NCBI GenBank assembly: GCA_029310945.1
Contig: JARJFC010000014.1
Location: 1-64,000 of the forward strand
From: Leptospira sp. 96542
GTDB taxonomy: Bacteria; Spirochaetota; Leptospiria; Leptospirales; Leptospiraceae
Reading direction: 5' to 3'
Length of the DNA stretch: 64,000 bases
Shown here: positions 18,023 through 26,929 of the stretch, in pieces
Layout of the letters: every line of letters begins with the position of its first letter
How positions within the stretch are numbered: the first letter of the stretch is position 1
Notes under the pieces: model-generated
The model's database searches: none
Told to the model about the DNA's origin: nothing
The model's input: the letters and a program-made list of their open reading frames with translations, nothing else
Made by a program: the position numbers and the translations under genes

Positions 18023-19489
18023 TTAGACGAAGAAAATGAAAGTGATGAGGATAAACACAGGAATCAAAACTCCCATTGAATATGCCAAATAACCACCGAA
18101 AGACGGCATTTTCACTTTGTTTTCTTCCGCAACCGACTTCACCATAAAGTTAGGTGCATTTCCAATATAAGTGTTGGCACCCATAAAAACGGCACCTACT
18201 GAAATTGCCTTCAGAATTTCTTCCGCACGGGCATTGCCTATGAATTGACCCAAAGTCCACGGATCAGACCCAACAGGCGTTAGGATACCAGAAGCAAGCG
18301 ATCCGAACGTTAAGTAAGTTGGGGCGTTGTCAAGAACAGAAGAAAAAATCCCAGTTGCCCAATAGAACTGGTATGTTTCTGTGATCCCCAATTCTTTTCC
18401 ATGGGTTTCCAGTAAAACGAGTGCTGGGATCATGGTGATGAAAATTCCAATGAAAAGATAAGCGACCTCTTGGATGGGGTGCAGAGTGAAGTTATTGAAT
18501 TTTCGAAATTCTGCTTTGGATGTGAACTTAGAAGCTAAAATCAATAAAACAAGAACGATCTCTCTGGAAAAACCAAGGATTGGATTTGCTTTGATTTGTG
18601 GGATGTAGTTACTATTCAAAAAGGCAACTGCCAAAATCACACCAAGTAACCATACAAAGTTGACCTGACCACCAATCGAAAACGGAGTCGCCATTTTAAT
18701 GTCTTTGGCAATATCAGCCTTTGTTTCTTTTTTATAGGCAATGGTGTCCCAAATGAAGTAAACAACGAGTAAAATGGATCCTGCTACAAGCATCTCTGGA
18801 AATAATCCAAATGTCCAAGTGAATGGAACTCCTTTCAAATAACCCAAAAACAATGGAGGGTCACCAAGTGGAGTCAAAGACCCGCCGATATTGGAAACCA
18901 AAAATATAAAAAACACAACCGTGTGTACTACATGTTTGCGTTCGCTATTGGTTTTGAGAAGTGGTCGGATGAGAAGCATCGATGCTCCTGTCGTTCCAAT
19001 AAAAGATGCAAGTGAAGCGCCAATAAAAAGAAACAAACTGTTGTTGAGTGGAGTTGCTTGGATGTCTCCTTTGATGACAATACCACCAGAAATGTAAAAC
19101 AACGAACCAAGTAATATGATGAACGGAATGTAATCAAAAAATACTGTATGGATGATTTCATGACTATAACCGAATACGAGTAAAACCACAAAAGAAATAG
19201 AACCCAAACCGGCGGCTAAAATCAGTTTGTTGTTATTATTTTCCCACCAATGCTCTGTTTTGTGAGATGCAATTGGCAAAATTGCAATCGAAAGTAAAAT
19301 GGCAACAAATGGAAGTACTGTCCAATACGGAAGTTCTGCCCTTGCCGATTCTCCATGCGAGGAGTGACCCGTCTCTTCTTGCGTAGTGCTTTGTGTTGGC
19401 ACGGGTGCCCCGTCTTGTGCGTAAATAGCAGAAGAAAGAACACCAATGCAAACAAGGAATACAATCAATGTGAGGAGCTTTTTAAACAT
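18023..19489 (-). CDS. Cation/proton antiporter of the ArsB/NhaD (ion transporter) superfamily
   Basis: A 488-residue membrane protein. It begins with a probable cleavable signal (MFKKLLTLIVFLVCIGVLSS) and a short periplasmic stretch (HSSHGES), then about a dozen spans. Motifs typical of the superfamily include FIGTTGASMLLIRPLLKTN, SNIGGSLTPLGDPPLFLGY and the late DNAPTYLTFGSLASG. These fit the Na+/H+ antiporters often annotated sodium:proton antiporter. ATG 19489 was preferred over 19498 because AAGGA lies 7-8 bases before it. The exact ion is not shown by sequence. Confidence 0.85.
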   Translation of the reverse strand: MFKKLLTLIVFLVCIGVLSSAIYAQDGAPVPTQSTTQEETGHSSHGESARAELPYWTVLPFVAILLSIAILPIASHKTEHWWENNNNKLILAAGLGSISFVVLLVFGYSHEIIHTVFFDYIPFIILLGSLFYISGGIVIKGDIQATPLNNSLFLFIGASLASFIGTTGASMLLIRPLLKTNSERKHVVHTVVFFIFLVSNIGGSLTPLGDPPLFLGYLKGVPFTWTFGLFPEMLVAGSILLVVYFIWDTIAYKKETKADIAKDIKMATPFSIGGQVNFVWLLGVILAVAFLNSNYIPQIKANPILGFSREIVLVLLILASKFTSKAEFRKFNNFTLHPIQEVAYLFIGIFITMIPALVLLETHGKELGITETYQFYWATGIFSSVLDNAPTYLTFGSLASGILTPVGSDPWTLGQFIGNARAEEILKAISVGAVFMGANTYIGNAPNFMVKSVAEENKVKMPSFGGYLAYSMGVLIPVFILITFIFFV

Positions 19490-19542
19490 GCTCACCATCC
19501 TTTTTTTTTGAACAGTTTACAAAAAAAGGAAAGTTACTGGAA

Positions 19543-20586
19543 CTAAAAAAAGCGAGTTTCCCCAATTTTTAAAGGTACTAGTGCATCTTCTGATTTTTTA
19601 AGCTTTGCCATTGCCTCTTTTGCCAAAGGGACTGGAGAATCGAGGGCTTCATCCGAAAGTACGAACGTCATATAATGTATGGGAATGAGATATTTAGCTC
19701 GTAAATCCACAAAAGCCTGGACAGTCTCTGCTGGATCGACATGGACAGGAGCCATAAACCACCTGGGTTCGAAGGCACCAATGGGTAGGATGGCAACGTC
19801 AAAACTCCCAAACCGCTCTCCGATCTCACGAAAATGAGAGTAATACCCAGTATCCCCTCCGAAGTAGACTTTTTGGGATTTACCTTCCAAGACATAACTG
19901 CCCCAGAGAGTTTCGTCTCGGTCAAAAAGACCGCGACCGCTAAAATGTTGTGAGGGAGTGAAATGCAAACGAATTCCCTTCACTTCAATTTTATCCCACC
20001 AATCCATTTCCGAAACAGACCCAAGCCCTTCTTTTTGGAGCCAAGTTTGGTTGCCAAGCCCAATGAAAAATCGTGGGTGGAACCTTCTTTCTAATTCTTT
20101 CAAAGTGGGCAAATCTGTATGGTCATAATGGTTGTGGGAAAGTATCACAATGTCGATGGGAGGGAGATCATCCAGCGACAATCCAGGTTTTGTAAAACGT
20201 TTGGGACCTGCAAAACTCACGGGGGAGCAGCGTTCGCTCCAAATGGGATCGGTAAGGATATTGACGTTGTCCAATTGGATGAGTGTACTCGCATGTCCAA
20301 CCCATGTAACCGATAAGGATTTTTGATTGGAACGCAAAGTCTTGCCGTCATTGTGAAGGGTAGGAAATTCAGGATAATCTTTCGGATCCAAACTATTTCG
20401 AAGTGATAACCTTTCGATCTGCCACCAAATAACATTGATTAAATTTTTATTTTCGAAGTTTGGATTTACATTCCTAAATCCGGACTTTGTATGGTGTGGT
20501 TTGTCTTTCACAGGTTTTGTTTGGCAGGTAGATAAAAAACCAAGGCTAATGATCAAAACAGCAGTCATCTGAACAAATTGTTTCAT
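19543..20586 (-). CDS. NAPE-PLD-like metallo-hydrolase lipoprotein
   Basis: A 347-residue MBL-fold enzyme with an N-terminal signal and lipobox (ISLGFLSTC), so anchored in an envelope membrane. The metal site is ILSHNHYDHTDLPTLKELER, with further motifs GHASTLIQL, FGGDTGYYSH and IPIHYMTF. The arrangement matches the group related to N-acylphosphatidylethanolamine phospholipase D and UlaG. A role on phospholipids or related phosphodiesters is plausible but not proven. A location outside the cytoplasm is unusual enough to note. Confidence 0.85.
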   Translation of the reverse strand: MKQFVQMTAVLIISLGFLSTCQTKPVKDKPHHTKSGFRNVNPNFENKNLINVIWWQIERLSLRNSLDPKDYPEFPTLHNDGKTLRSNQKSLSVTWVGHASTLIQLDNVNILTDPIWSERCSPVSFAGPKRFTKPGLSLDDLPPIDIVILSHNHYDHTDLPTLKELERRFHPRFFIGLGNQTWLQKEGLGSVSEMDWWDKIEVKGIRLHFTPSQHFSGRGLFDRDETLWGSYVLEGKSQKVYFGGDTGYYSHFREIGERFGSFDVAILPIGAFEPRWFMAPVHVDPAETVQAFVDLRAKYLIPIHYMTFVLSDEALDSPVPLAKEAMAKLKKSEDALVPLKIGETRFF

Positions 20587-20668
20587 GGTTTTTAGACGAA
20601 TTCCAAAATTTGTTCACTGAATTTATGATTGCCATTGGGAAAATCGGGCGGAATACTTCATTTCGGTT

Positions 20669-21091
20669 ATGTTCCAATTTCCAGAAACTAATGATCTTCT
20701 CGTTGCCTATGCAAAATGGCGGGACACCGTTGATCGTACGGAAGGGAGTGAAACTATTTTTGGAGCCAATGCGGAAGTGTCCGAAATTTCACGCGACCTC
20801 AGGGAAGATGCAGAATTTGAACTCCGCCTCCTCATACAAGATCTAAAAAAAACAAAACCTGGTGCCATCAGAGAATGGGTAGAAACCAACCGTGAGCGTT
20901 TATCAGATACAAATGGCCTAACACCAGAATTCATACAAAAACGAAAGAGTTTGCGAAGGGATTGGAAATTTTCAAAATCACCTTTCGGTATATCCATACG
21001 TTACCCTCATCCGTCACAATACTGGGGTAGTGGTTTAGAAATTTTAGACCCAAGGGACAACGAAGAAACGAACGAAAAAGGGTTCGTTTAA
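20669..21091 (+). CDS. Hypothetical protein
   Basis: A 140-residue soluble protein starting at ATG 20669 (MFQFPETNDLL). It is charged and mostly helical, with EVSEISRDLREDAEFELRLL and a C-terminal half rich in Arg/Lys and aromatic residues (SPFGISIRYPHPSQYWGSG). No family is recognised. It overlaps the end of the convergent DUF1574-like gene by 4 bases. Its coherent composition and separation from other genes argue for a real gene, though no clear Shine-Dalgarno sequence is present. Confidence 0.65.
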   Translation: MFQFPETNDLLVAYAKWRDTVDRTEGSETIFGANAEVSEISRDLREDAEFELRLLIQDLKKTKPGAIREWVETNRERLSDTNGLTPEFIQKRKSLRRDWKFSKSPFGISIRYPHPSQYWGSGLEILDPRDNEETNEKGFV

Positions 21092-22026
21092 ATTTCCTTT
21101 GCCAATCGTTCCGTAAAACTCTGCCTAGACGAAGGTAGTAAATGGGAAGCATCAAAAAAAAGTTCGGATGTTTTTTCAAACTCAGGGAAACGAATGAATT
21201 TAGCTCCTGCTTCATTGCCCATCGTTTTGATTTTAGAACGAATCACATCAAACGGAGCATTTTCCGATTCACTAAAATAATACGTAGGGGTTTCGAGTAG
21301 GATCACTTGAATTCCCTTTTCTTTCGCAAAGGTCAAAGTGTTGTGCAATTCAGAAACCAAACCTGAATCCATTTGGGGAACATTTCCATTGTATTCTTTC
21401 CTCCACTCTGCTACCCTTTCATCACCATTTGCTGGTTTGGGCACTGGTTCTTTTGCAAGCACCTTTACAAACTTGGGTAGGTATTTATCATAAAGTTTTG
21501 AAAGAATAAAATGAGAATATGAATTTAAAGAGTGAGTTTTAAAAACCAACATCACTTTAAAATCAAAATTGTTTCCTCGTTTTTCTTTTAACATAGTTTG
21601 GAATAAATTTTTATGATAATAACCTAATAGTTGTAAATATGCATCTTTTGAATACCGAAGCTCATCAAACGCATATTTATCGGTTTCGAGCACTAAATAT
21701 TTGAGTGTGGGATACTTTCGAACATACTCTTCTAAAATTTGCCTTCTAAGCTCTAAATTAGCCCCAGGAATACTTACCATCGTGGTTGGTTTACCAGTTT
21801 TTGTTTGCAAAACCGTTGGATCGATGTCCCAGAGAGCATGGCTCGAACCAATCACTAAAACTTCAGCGGGTACAAAGTTTTTTTTCACTTCATACATTTT
21901 GTCGTATTGAGGAAAAAGATTTTCGAATAGAATATGATCCAAACCAAAGATAGTTACCAAACTCAAAAGCAAAATAGAAACGTATTTGATTAACTTAGAA
22001 CTGGAAGTAAATGAACGTAGCGCCAT
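21088..22026 (-). CDS. DUF1574-like membrane-anchored protein
   Basis: A 312-residue protein with one N-terminal hydrophobic anchor (YVSILLLSLVTIFGLDHILF) and a large extracytoplasmic part. VLVIGSSHALWDIDP resembles the GDSL/SGNH-type Ser motif (GSSH) seen in DltD- and AlgX/J-like partners of MBOAT acyltransferases, and the late FFDASHLLPSS supplies a D..H pair. It most resembles the Leptospira family DUF1574. ATG 22026 has a near-perfect AGGAGGTG 6 bases upstream. It overlaps the MBOAT gene by 32 bases, so the two are probably translated together and act together. Confidence 0.82.
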   Translation of the reverse strand: MALRSFTSSSKLIKYVSILLLSLVTIFGLDHILFENLFPQYDKMYEVKKNFVPAEVLVIGSSHALWDIDPTVLQTKTGKPTTMVSIPGANLELRRQILEEYVRKYPTLKYLVLETDKYAFDELRYSKDAYLQLLGYYHKNLFQTMLKEKRGNNFDFKVMLVFKTHSLNSYSHFILSKLYDKYLPKFVKVLAKEPVPKPANGDERVAEWRKEYNGNVPQMDSGLVSELHNTLTFAKEKGIQVILLETPTYYFSESENAPFDVIRSKIKTMGNEAGAKFIRFPEFEKTSELFFDASHLLPSSRQSFTERLAKEI

Positions 22027-23395
22027 CAAAAACACCTCCTGTTAAAATAAGTATGAACAACATGCTGAGGAAAACATAATCTAAATAAACAAATTTGGAT
22101 TTTTTAGCCTTTTCCCAATATGGGTAGATAAGTTCGGTTAATAAAAACAAAAGGATTACGAAGATACCTGCCTTTTTTTGGAACCCAGGTATCAATGCAA
22201 GCTCCATCCCTTTCTCCCAACCACCTATCTTTTGCAAAATGGCAATAGCAACATCTACAGAAGGAGCTCTAAAAAAAACCCAAGTGAGAGCGATGAAGTT
22301 CAATAACAAAAATGCATACACAAAACGAACACCAAACCAGCGTAAATTGATTTTTTGAAACCCTATGAGTTTTTCCAAAACCAAATACATCCCATTCAAA
22401 AAACCCCAAATGATGAATGTCCAATTTGCTCCATGCCAAAGCCCAGACAAAACAAAAACAATGAGTAAATTTCGATATGTAAAAACTGTACCCTTACGAT
22501 TACCTCCCAAAGGAATATACAAATAATCACGAAACCAACTCGTAAGAGAAATATGCCACTTTGCCCAAAATTCAGTTAAACTCTGAGCAAAGTAAGGGCG
22601 ATCAAAATTTTTCATTAAATCAATGCCCATAATTTTTGACACACCACGTGCAATGAGAGAATAACCTGCAAAATCACAATAAATTTGAATTGAGAAAAAA
22701 TAAGTACCAATTAGCAAATGTTTGCCGCTATGCAGACTAAAGTTTTTGTACACTTCGTCCGAAAAAATTGCCAAACGATCCGCTACAAACAGTTTCATAA
22801 AAAAACCATATACTACCCACTTCAAACCTAACTCTAAATTTTCGTAGAGGAAAGAATGTTTCTCATGGAATTGACGCATTAAGTTTTGTGCCCTTTCGAT
22901 TGGACCCGCCACAAGTTGCGGAAAAAACATTACATAGACCCAATAATAACCTAAATGAGTTTCTGCTTTGATCTTTCCGTAATACACTTCAATGATATAA
23001 GCTACTGACTGGAAAGTATGAAAGGAAAGTCCAATGGGCAAAATGATTTCTAAATAAGGAATTTGAAGTTTCGAAAGGGCAAATACTGCGTTCCATTCGG
23101 AAATGGCAAAATTCCAATATTTGAATACAAACAAAATGCCAAAATTGGAAACAAGACTTAGGATCAGAAGTTTTCTTTTTTGTGACGGATTGTTCGTCGA
23201 TTCAATGAAACGACCCAAACCGTAATCCAACACAATGGTAAAAGCCAAAATCAATATATAGGCCGGGATAAAAGCCATATAAAAATAACAGCTGGATGTT
23301 AAGAGCAAAACCCACCGAAACCGGAATGGCAAAAGAAAATACAGTAAAATGACTGTAGGGCAAAAAATCAAAAAATGAAGTGAGTTGAACAACAT
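21995..23395 (-). CDS. MBOAT family O-acyltransferase (AlgI/DltB-like)
   Basis: A 466-residue polytopic enzyme of the membrane-bound O-acyltransferase family, which moves acyl groups across the inner membrane to glycans. Conserved motifs include FWAKWHISLTSWFRDYLYIP, the start of the catalytic region, and the active-site His in LSGLWHGANWTFIIWG. About ten or more hydrophobic spans are seen, and MFFPQLVAGPIERA is also typical. Its partner, the DUF1574-like protein, overlaps its 3' end. Acetylation of a lipopolysaccharide or other surface glycan is a reasonable inference. Confidence 0.93.
   Translation of the reverse strand: MLFNSLHFLIFCPTVILLYFLLPFRFRWVLLLTSSCYFYMAFIPAYILILAFTIVLDYGLGRFIESTNNPSQKRKLLILSLVSNFGILFVFKYWNFAISEWNAVFALSKLQIPYLEIILPIGLSFHTFQSVAYIIEVYYGKIKAETHLGYYWVYVMFFPQLVAGPIERAQNLMRQFHEKHSFLYENLELGLKWVVYGFFMKLFVADRLAIFSDEVYKNFSLHSGKHLLIGTYFFSIQIYCDFAGYSLIARGVSKIMGIDLMKNFDRPYFAQSLTEFWAKWHISLTSWFRDYLYIPLGGNRKGTVFTYRNLLIVFVLSGLWHGANWTFIIWGFLNGMYLVLEKLIGFQKINLRWFGVRFVYAFLLLNFIALTWVFFRAPSVDVAIAILQKIGGWEKGMELALIPGFQKKAGIFVILLFLLTELIYPYWEKAKKSKFVYLDYVFLSMLFILILTGGVFDGATFIYFQF
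22033..22040 (-). promoter_or_regulatory. Strong ribosome-binding site deciding the DUF1574-like start
   Basis: AGGAGGTG on the minus strand, 6 bases before ATG 22026 and inside the end of the MBOAT gene. It rules out the in-frame GTG at 22035, which lies within it. Confidence 0.85.
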
Positions 23396-23472
23396 ATATA
23401 AGTGCGAATCGAACTAACCTTTTGATTGGAAATTTTTCTATCCCAGTGTAAAGAAATATTTATATTGATTCT

Positions 23473-24255
23473 ATGGACTCGATTTTTTTTATTCTTTCTA
23501 AAATCCTCACAGTATTTCTCTTTCCCATGCCTCTGTTTTTTTTGATGGCGATGGTTTCATTTTTCTCCATAAAAGGCTGTCGCAATCGAATTTATTTTTT
23601 AACCCCGATCCTCTTTTTGTATTTTTTTTCTAACTTTTTTATTTCACAGTTTTTGATCGCAAGTTTGGAATCCCAGTTTAAACCAATACCTATTGAAACA
23701 CTTCCCATTTCAGATACTGCTATTGTGTTAGGTGGAATGATCCAAACCATATCCATCCAACCAGGGCGACCCGAACTCACAGAATCTGCAGACCGTTTGG
23801 TGGATGCGGCAAGAATCTACAAAGCAGGAAAAGTAAAAAAAATCCTATTTACAGGAGGCTCTGGTTTACTTTTTGCCAATGATTACAAAGAAGCTGACCT
23901 CGCAAAAACCATACTTTTGGATTTGGGAGTGAAAGAAGAAGACATCCTTTTGGAAAACGAATCCCGCAACACCTATGAGAATGCAGTGGAATCAGCCAAA
24001 ATTTTAAAAACGCAAAACAATCAGGCAAGTCAAAATATCCTCATCACCTCTGCCTCCCATTTCAAAAGGGCGGCTGGTTGTTTCCAGAAACAATCCGTTA
24101 CTTTTGTGGCCTACCCTACTGATTATCGAGGGATCTCTAACGGAAGCCCCGCCTGGGAGCTGTACTTGCCTTCCGCAGGTTTTTTGGAACTTTCAACCAT
24201 TGCCATCAAAGAATGGGTTGGGATTTTTGTCTATGGCTTGCGGGGTTATCTTTGA
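23473..24255 (+). CDS. YdcF/ElyC (DUF218) family protein
   Basis: A 260-residue protein with two N-terminal membrane spans and a DUF218 domain facing the periplasm. The motifs are AIVLGGMIQ, RLVDAARIYKAGKVKKILFTG, a mid-domain acidic EESD-like region (LENESRNTYENAVESAKIL), and ILITSASHFKRA. Related proteins such as ElyC influence peptidoglycan precursors and undecaprenyl-phosphate use; others are of unknown activity. It is divergent from the MBOAT gene. Confidence 0.88.
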   Translation: MDSIFFILSKILTVFLFPMPLFFLMAMVSFFSIKGCRNRIYFLTPILFLYFFSNFFISQFLIASLESQFKPIPIETLPISDTAIVLGGMIQTISIQPGRPELTESADRLVDAARIYKAGKVKKILFTGGSGLLFANDYKEADLAKTILLDLGVKEEDILLENESRNTYENAVESAKILKTQNNQASQNILITSASHFKRAAGCFQKQSVTFVAYPTDYRGISNGSPAWELYLPSAGFLELSTIAIKEWVGIFVYGLRGYL

Positions 24256-24278
24256 GGTTCCTGAATGCTTGACCCAAA

Positions 24279-24297
24279 CGGAGTCTTTTCGGAGTCT
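24279..24297 (+). repeat. Short direct repeat upstream of ccmE
   Basis: CGGAGTCT occurs at 24279-24286 and again at 24290-24297, an 11-base period (one helical turn), 39 bases before the ccmE start. It could bind a regulator or be chance. Confidence 0.4.
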
Positions 24298-24335
24298 GAA
24301 GTATAGATGCATTCTTTGCGTCAAAAAAGTGAGTT

Positions 24336-24728
24336 ATGAACCGTAAATTTTTGATCCTCCTCGTCCTAATCTTCTCCTCCCTTGCTGGGATTGCCTTTTT
24401 CTCTTCGAAAGAAACTTCCTTTTTGTTGCTAGATGCTTCTGATTTGGCCGCAAACCCAGCCCAATATTCGGACCAAAACCTAAGGGTTCGGGGTTTTGTG
24501 CGGATGGGGAGCCTGATAAGGGAAGGCAAAAAAGCCAAATTCGATTTGGAACTCAATGACCGAACCATCCCCGTTTATTTCACAGGAAAATCGCTCTTGC
24601 CTGATGCATTCAAAGAAGGGGCTCGTGCCCGTGTGGATGGGCATTACGAAAATGGGATTTTAATGGCGAGCCACGTGGAAGCAAAATGTGCTTCCAAATA
24701 CGAAGCAGGTTATGTAGAAGAAAAATGA
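24336..24728 (+). CDS. ccmE: Cytochrome c maturation haem chaperone CcmE, CxxxY type
   Basis: A 130-residue membrane-anchored haem chaperone of the system I cytochrome c maturation pathway; it carries haem from CcmC to CcmF. The N-terminal anchor is residues about 4-22. The OB-fold is recognised by NLRVRGFVRMGSL and DRTIPVYFTG. The usual haem-linking His is absent: in place of HDENY there is CASKY (Cys118, Tyr122). This matches the CxxxY variant known from some archaea and deltaproteobacteria. The stop overlaps the ccmF start (ATGA). Confidence 0.87.
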   Translation: MNRKFLILLVLIFSSLAGIAFFSSKETSFLLLDASDLAANPAQYSDQNLRVRGFVRMGSLIREGKKAKFDLELNDRTIPVYFTGKSLLPDAFKEGARARVDGHYENGILMASHVEAKCASKYEAGYVEEK

Positions 24729-26929
24729 ATAGTTTCGGAACCATTTTACTCTCGTCTTCTCTTGCCATTTTAATTTTCTCCGCATTACAAACAGTATACG
24801 GCATTATCAAAAAAGAACGCAAAGCCGTTGAAATGGGTCGGCTTGCCCTCATGACAAACCCGTTCGTTATTTTACTCACTTTTTTTGTCCTTCTTACCTT
24901 ACTCATGAGGTCAGACTATAGCAATTATTATGTGGTTATGCATTCAAGTGAACATCTTCCGATGTTTTATAAAATGACTTCCATTTGGTCTGGGTCTTCT
25001 GGTTCGTTATTATTTTGGAATTTAATTTTAAACGTATTCACCTTCATCGTTTTATGGCAAACGCGCAAATCCATTGGGGATCGAATCCCTATGATGAATT
25101 TAATCCTGGCTGTTCTCAGCGGATTTTTTTCCTTCCTCGCAATTTTTTATGCAGACGCACAACCATTCCGTGAATTTGTTCCCGAAGCCGCTGCAGGTCG
25201 TGGTCTCAATCCACTGCTCCAACATTGGGCGATGATCATCCACCCCCCCATACTTTACATTGGTTATGTGAGCATTTCAATTCCTTTTGCCATTGCCATG
25301 TCTGCCTTGGTATCGGGTCAACTTTCGGAAGATTGGATGAAGTTCATACGTAAATGGACTTTATTTTCTTGGTTTTTTTTAGGAACAGGAATATTACTGG
25401 GTTCTAAGTGGGCCTATGAAGAGTTAGGTTGGGGTGGTTATTGGGCTTGGGATCCAGTCGAAAATGCATCCTTAATGCCTTGGTTACTCACAAGCGCTTT
25501 TGTACATTCTGTTGTCATCCAAGAACGAAGGGGAATGCTCAAGTTCTGGAATATGATTCTTGTTATACTTGCATTCCACTTTAGTTTGCTTGGAACTTGG
25601 ATCACAAGGTCTGGGGTTTTGGAAGGCCCACATAGTTTTTCCAAATCAACCATTGGAACACCTTTTATCGTATTCATTATAGTAAGTTTTGTTTTTTTCA
25701 TTGGTTTTGTACTGTACAGAAGAAAAGAACTCACTCCTGAACGAAACCTAGAAGCCATCACTTCCAAAGAAGGCAGTTTTTTACTCAATAACTTCCTCCT
25801 TGTATTGTCTACCGCCGCCATCCTTCTGGGGGTCTTTTCACCTTTGTTATACGGAAAAGAATTTAAGGCTCCTTGGTTTAACTCTTGGGGAGTGCCTGCG
25901 GGTATCTTCTTACTTTTGTTAATGGGTGCAGCCCCACTCCTTGCTTGGCGTAAAGGTGCTGGTGCCGTTTTTTTTTCCACCTTGCTCAAACCTTTCCTCG
26001 CTGGAGTTTTGGGTGGAGGATTGTACATTCTTTTTTATATGAATCATTTTACAAAACCAGACTCTCAGTATGGAGACATCCTCTCTGAAATTTATTCAGT
26101 TTTGACTGTGGGTGTTGGTGTGTTTACAATTGCAGGCATCATCCAAGAGTTTTACCGAGGGGCAAAAGCACAAAAAGAAGAATACCAAGATAAAAATTTC
26201 CTCATGGCCAGTTTGAGTTTACTTATTAAAAACAAACGTCGGTATGGCGGTTATCTGGTTCATTTTTCACTCGTTCTTATTTTCATTGGTTATGCGGGCA
26301 ATGCCTTTAAAATCAATACATCTGTTCGATTTTTATACCAACTGATGCCACCCACGACAGGTGAAATCATATATGCTTCTATGGACAAAGCAATGATTGG
26401 TGGGTATCAAATCGAAGCATCCACTCTAAAAATCAAACCTGTACTCATTTCGGGTTTGGGTGGTGAACCCTCCATTCAGAATGTCATTGTTTCGCAGGAA
26501 GGCACATATTCAATATACAAAGGCCTTAACAAAGAAACAGACCTTGTCACCGAAAGAAGGTTTTATCCTCAAATCTCCCACCTAACGGGAGACTTCGAAA
26601 CCCATATCCCCACAAGTGAACCCGCTATTCTTTCTATGGCCAAAGAAGATTTTTATATACAATTGGGAGCTATCGAAACTTCAGATTTAAAATCTGAAAA
26701 CCCTGACCTCCCTTTGATGTTTATGAATTATTATTTCACACCAGGATCTGAAATGGACAAACTCAGGTTGTTTATGAATTTTCCAAAGGAAGTCGTTGCA
26801 AACGTAGAAGTTTGGATCAACCCACTTGTAAAACTCATTTGGATTGGTTCCCTCCTATATTTTTTAACTGGGGTATTTTTATTATTACCCATTGGTGAAA
26901 AAAATAAAAAGAAGGTGAAGGATGTTTAA
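24725..26929 (+). CDS. ccmF: Cytochrome c haem lyase CcmF
   Basis: A 734-residue polytopic protein, somewhat longer than typical (about 650). The haem-handling WWD motif is clear: WGGYWAWDPVENASLMPWL (near residue 237). Other family hallmarks are the periplasmic His near WAMIIHPPILYIGY and GTWITRSGVLEGPHSF. At least a dozen spans are seen. The C-terminal ~180 residues form a large non-cytoplasmic loop before a final span. It joins haem from CcmE to apocytochrome c. The start at ATG 24725 overlaps the ccmE stop, and the downstream gene overlaps its end. Confidence 0.94.
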   Translation: MNSFGTILLSSSLAILIFSALQTVYGIIKKERKAVEMGRLALMTNPFVILLTFFVLLTLLMRSDYSNYYVVMHSSEHLPMFYKMTSIWSGSSGSLLFWNLILNVFTFIVLWQTRKSIGDRIPMMNLILAVLSGFFSFLAIFYADAQPFREFVPEAAAGRGLNPLLQHWAMIIHPPILYIGYVSISIPFAIAMSALVSGQLSEDWMKFIRKWTLFSWFFLGTGILLGSKWAYEELGWGGYWAWDPVENASLMPWLLTSAFVHSVVIQERRGMLKFWNMILVILAFHFSLLGTWITRSGVLEGPHSFSKSTIGTPFIVFIIVSFVFFIGFVLYRRKELTPERNLEAITSKEGSFLLNNFLLVLSTAAILLGVFSPLLYGKEFKAPWFNSWGVPAGIFLLLLMGAAPLLAWRKGAGAVFFSTLLKPFLAGVLGGGLYILFYMNHFTKPDSQYGDILSEIYSVLTVGVGVFTIAGIIQEFYRGAKAQKEEYQDKNFLMASLSLLIKNKRRYGGYLVHFSLVLIFIGYAGNAFKINTSVRFLYQLMPPTTGEIIYASMDKAMIGGYQIEASTLKIKPVLISGLGGEPSIQNVIVSQEGTYSIYKGLNKETDLVTERRFYPQISHLTGDFETHIPTSEPAILSMAKEDFYIQLGAIETSDLKSENPDLPLMFMNYYFTPGSEMDKLRLFMNFPKEVVANVEVWINPLVKLIWIGSLLYFLTGVFLLLPIGEKNKKKVKDV

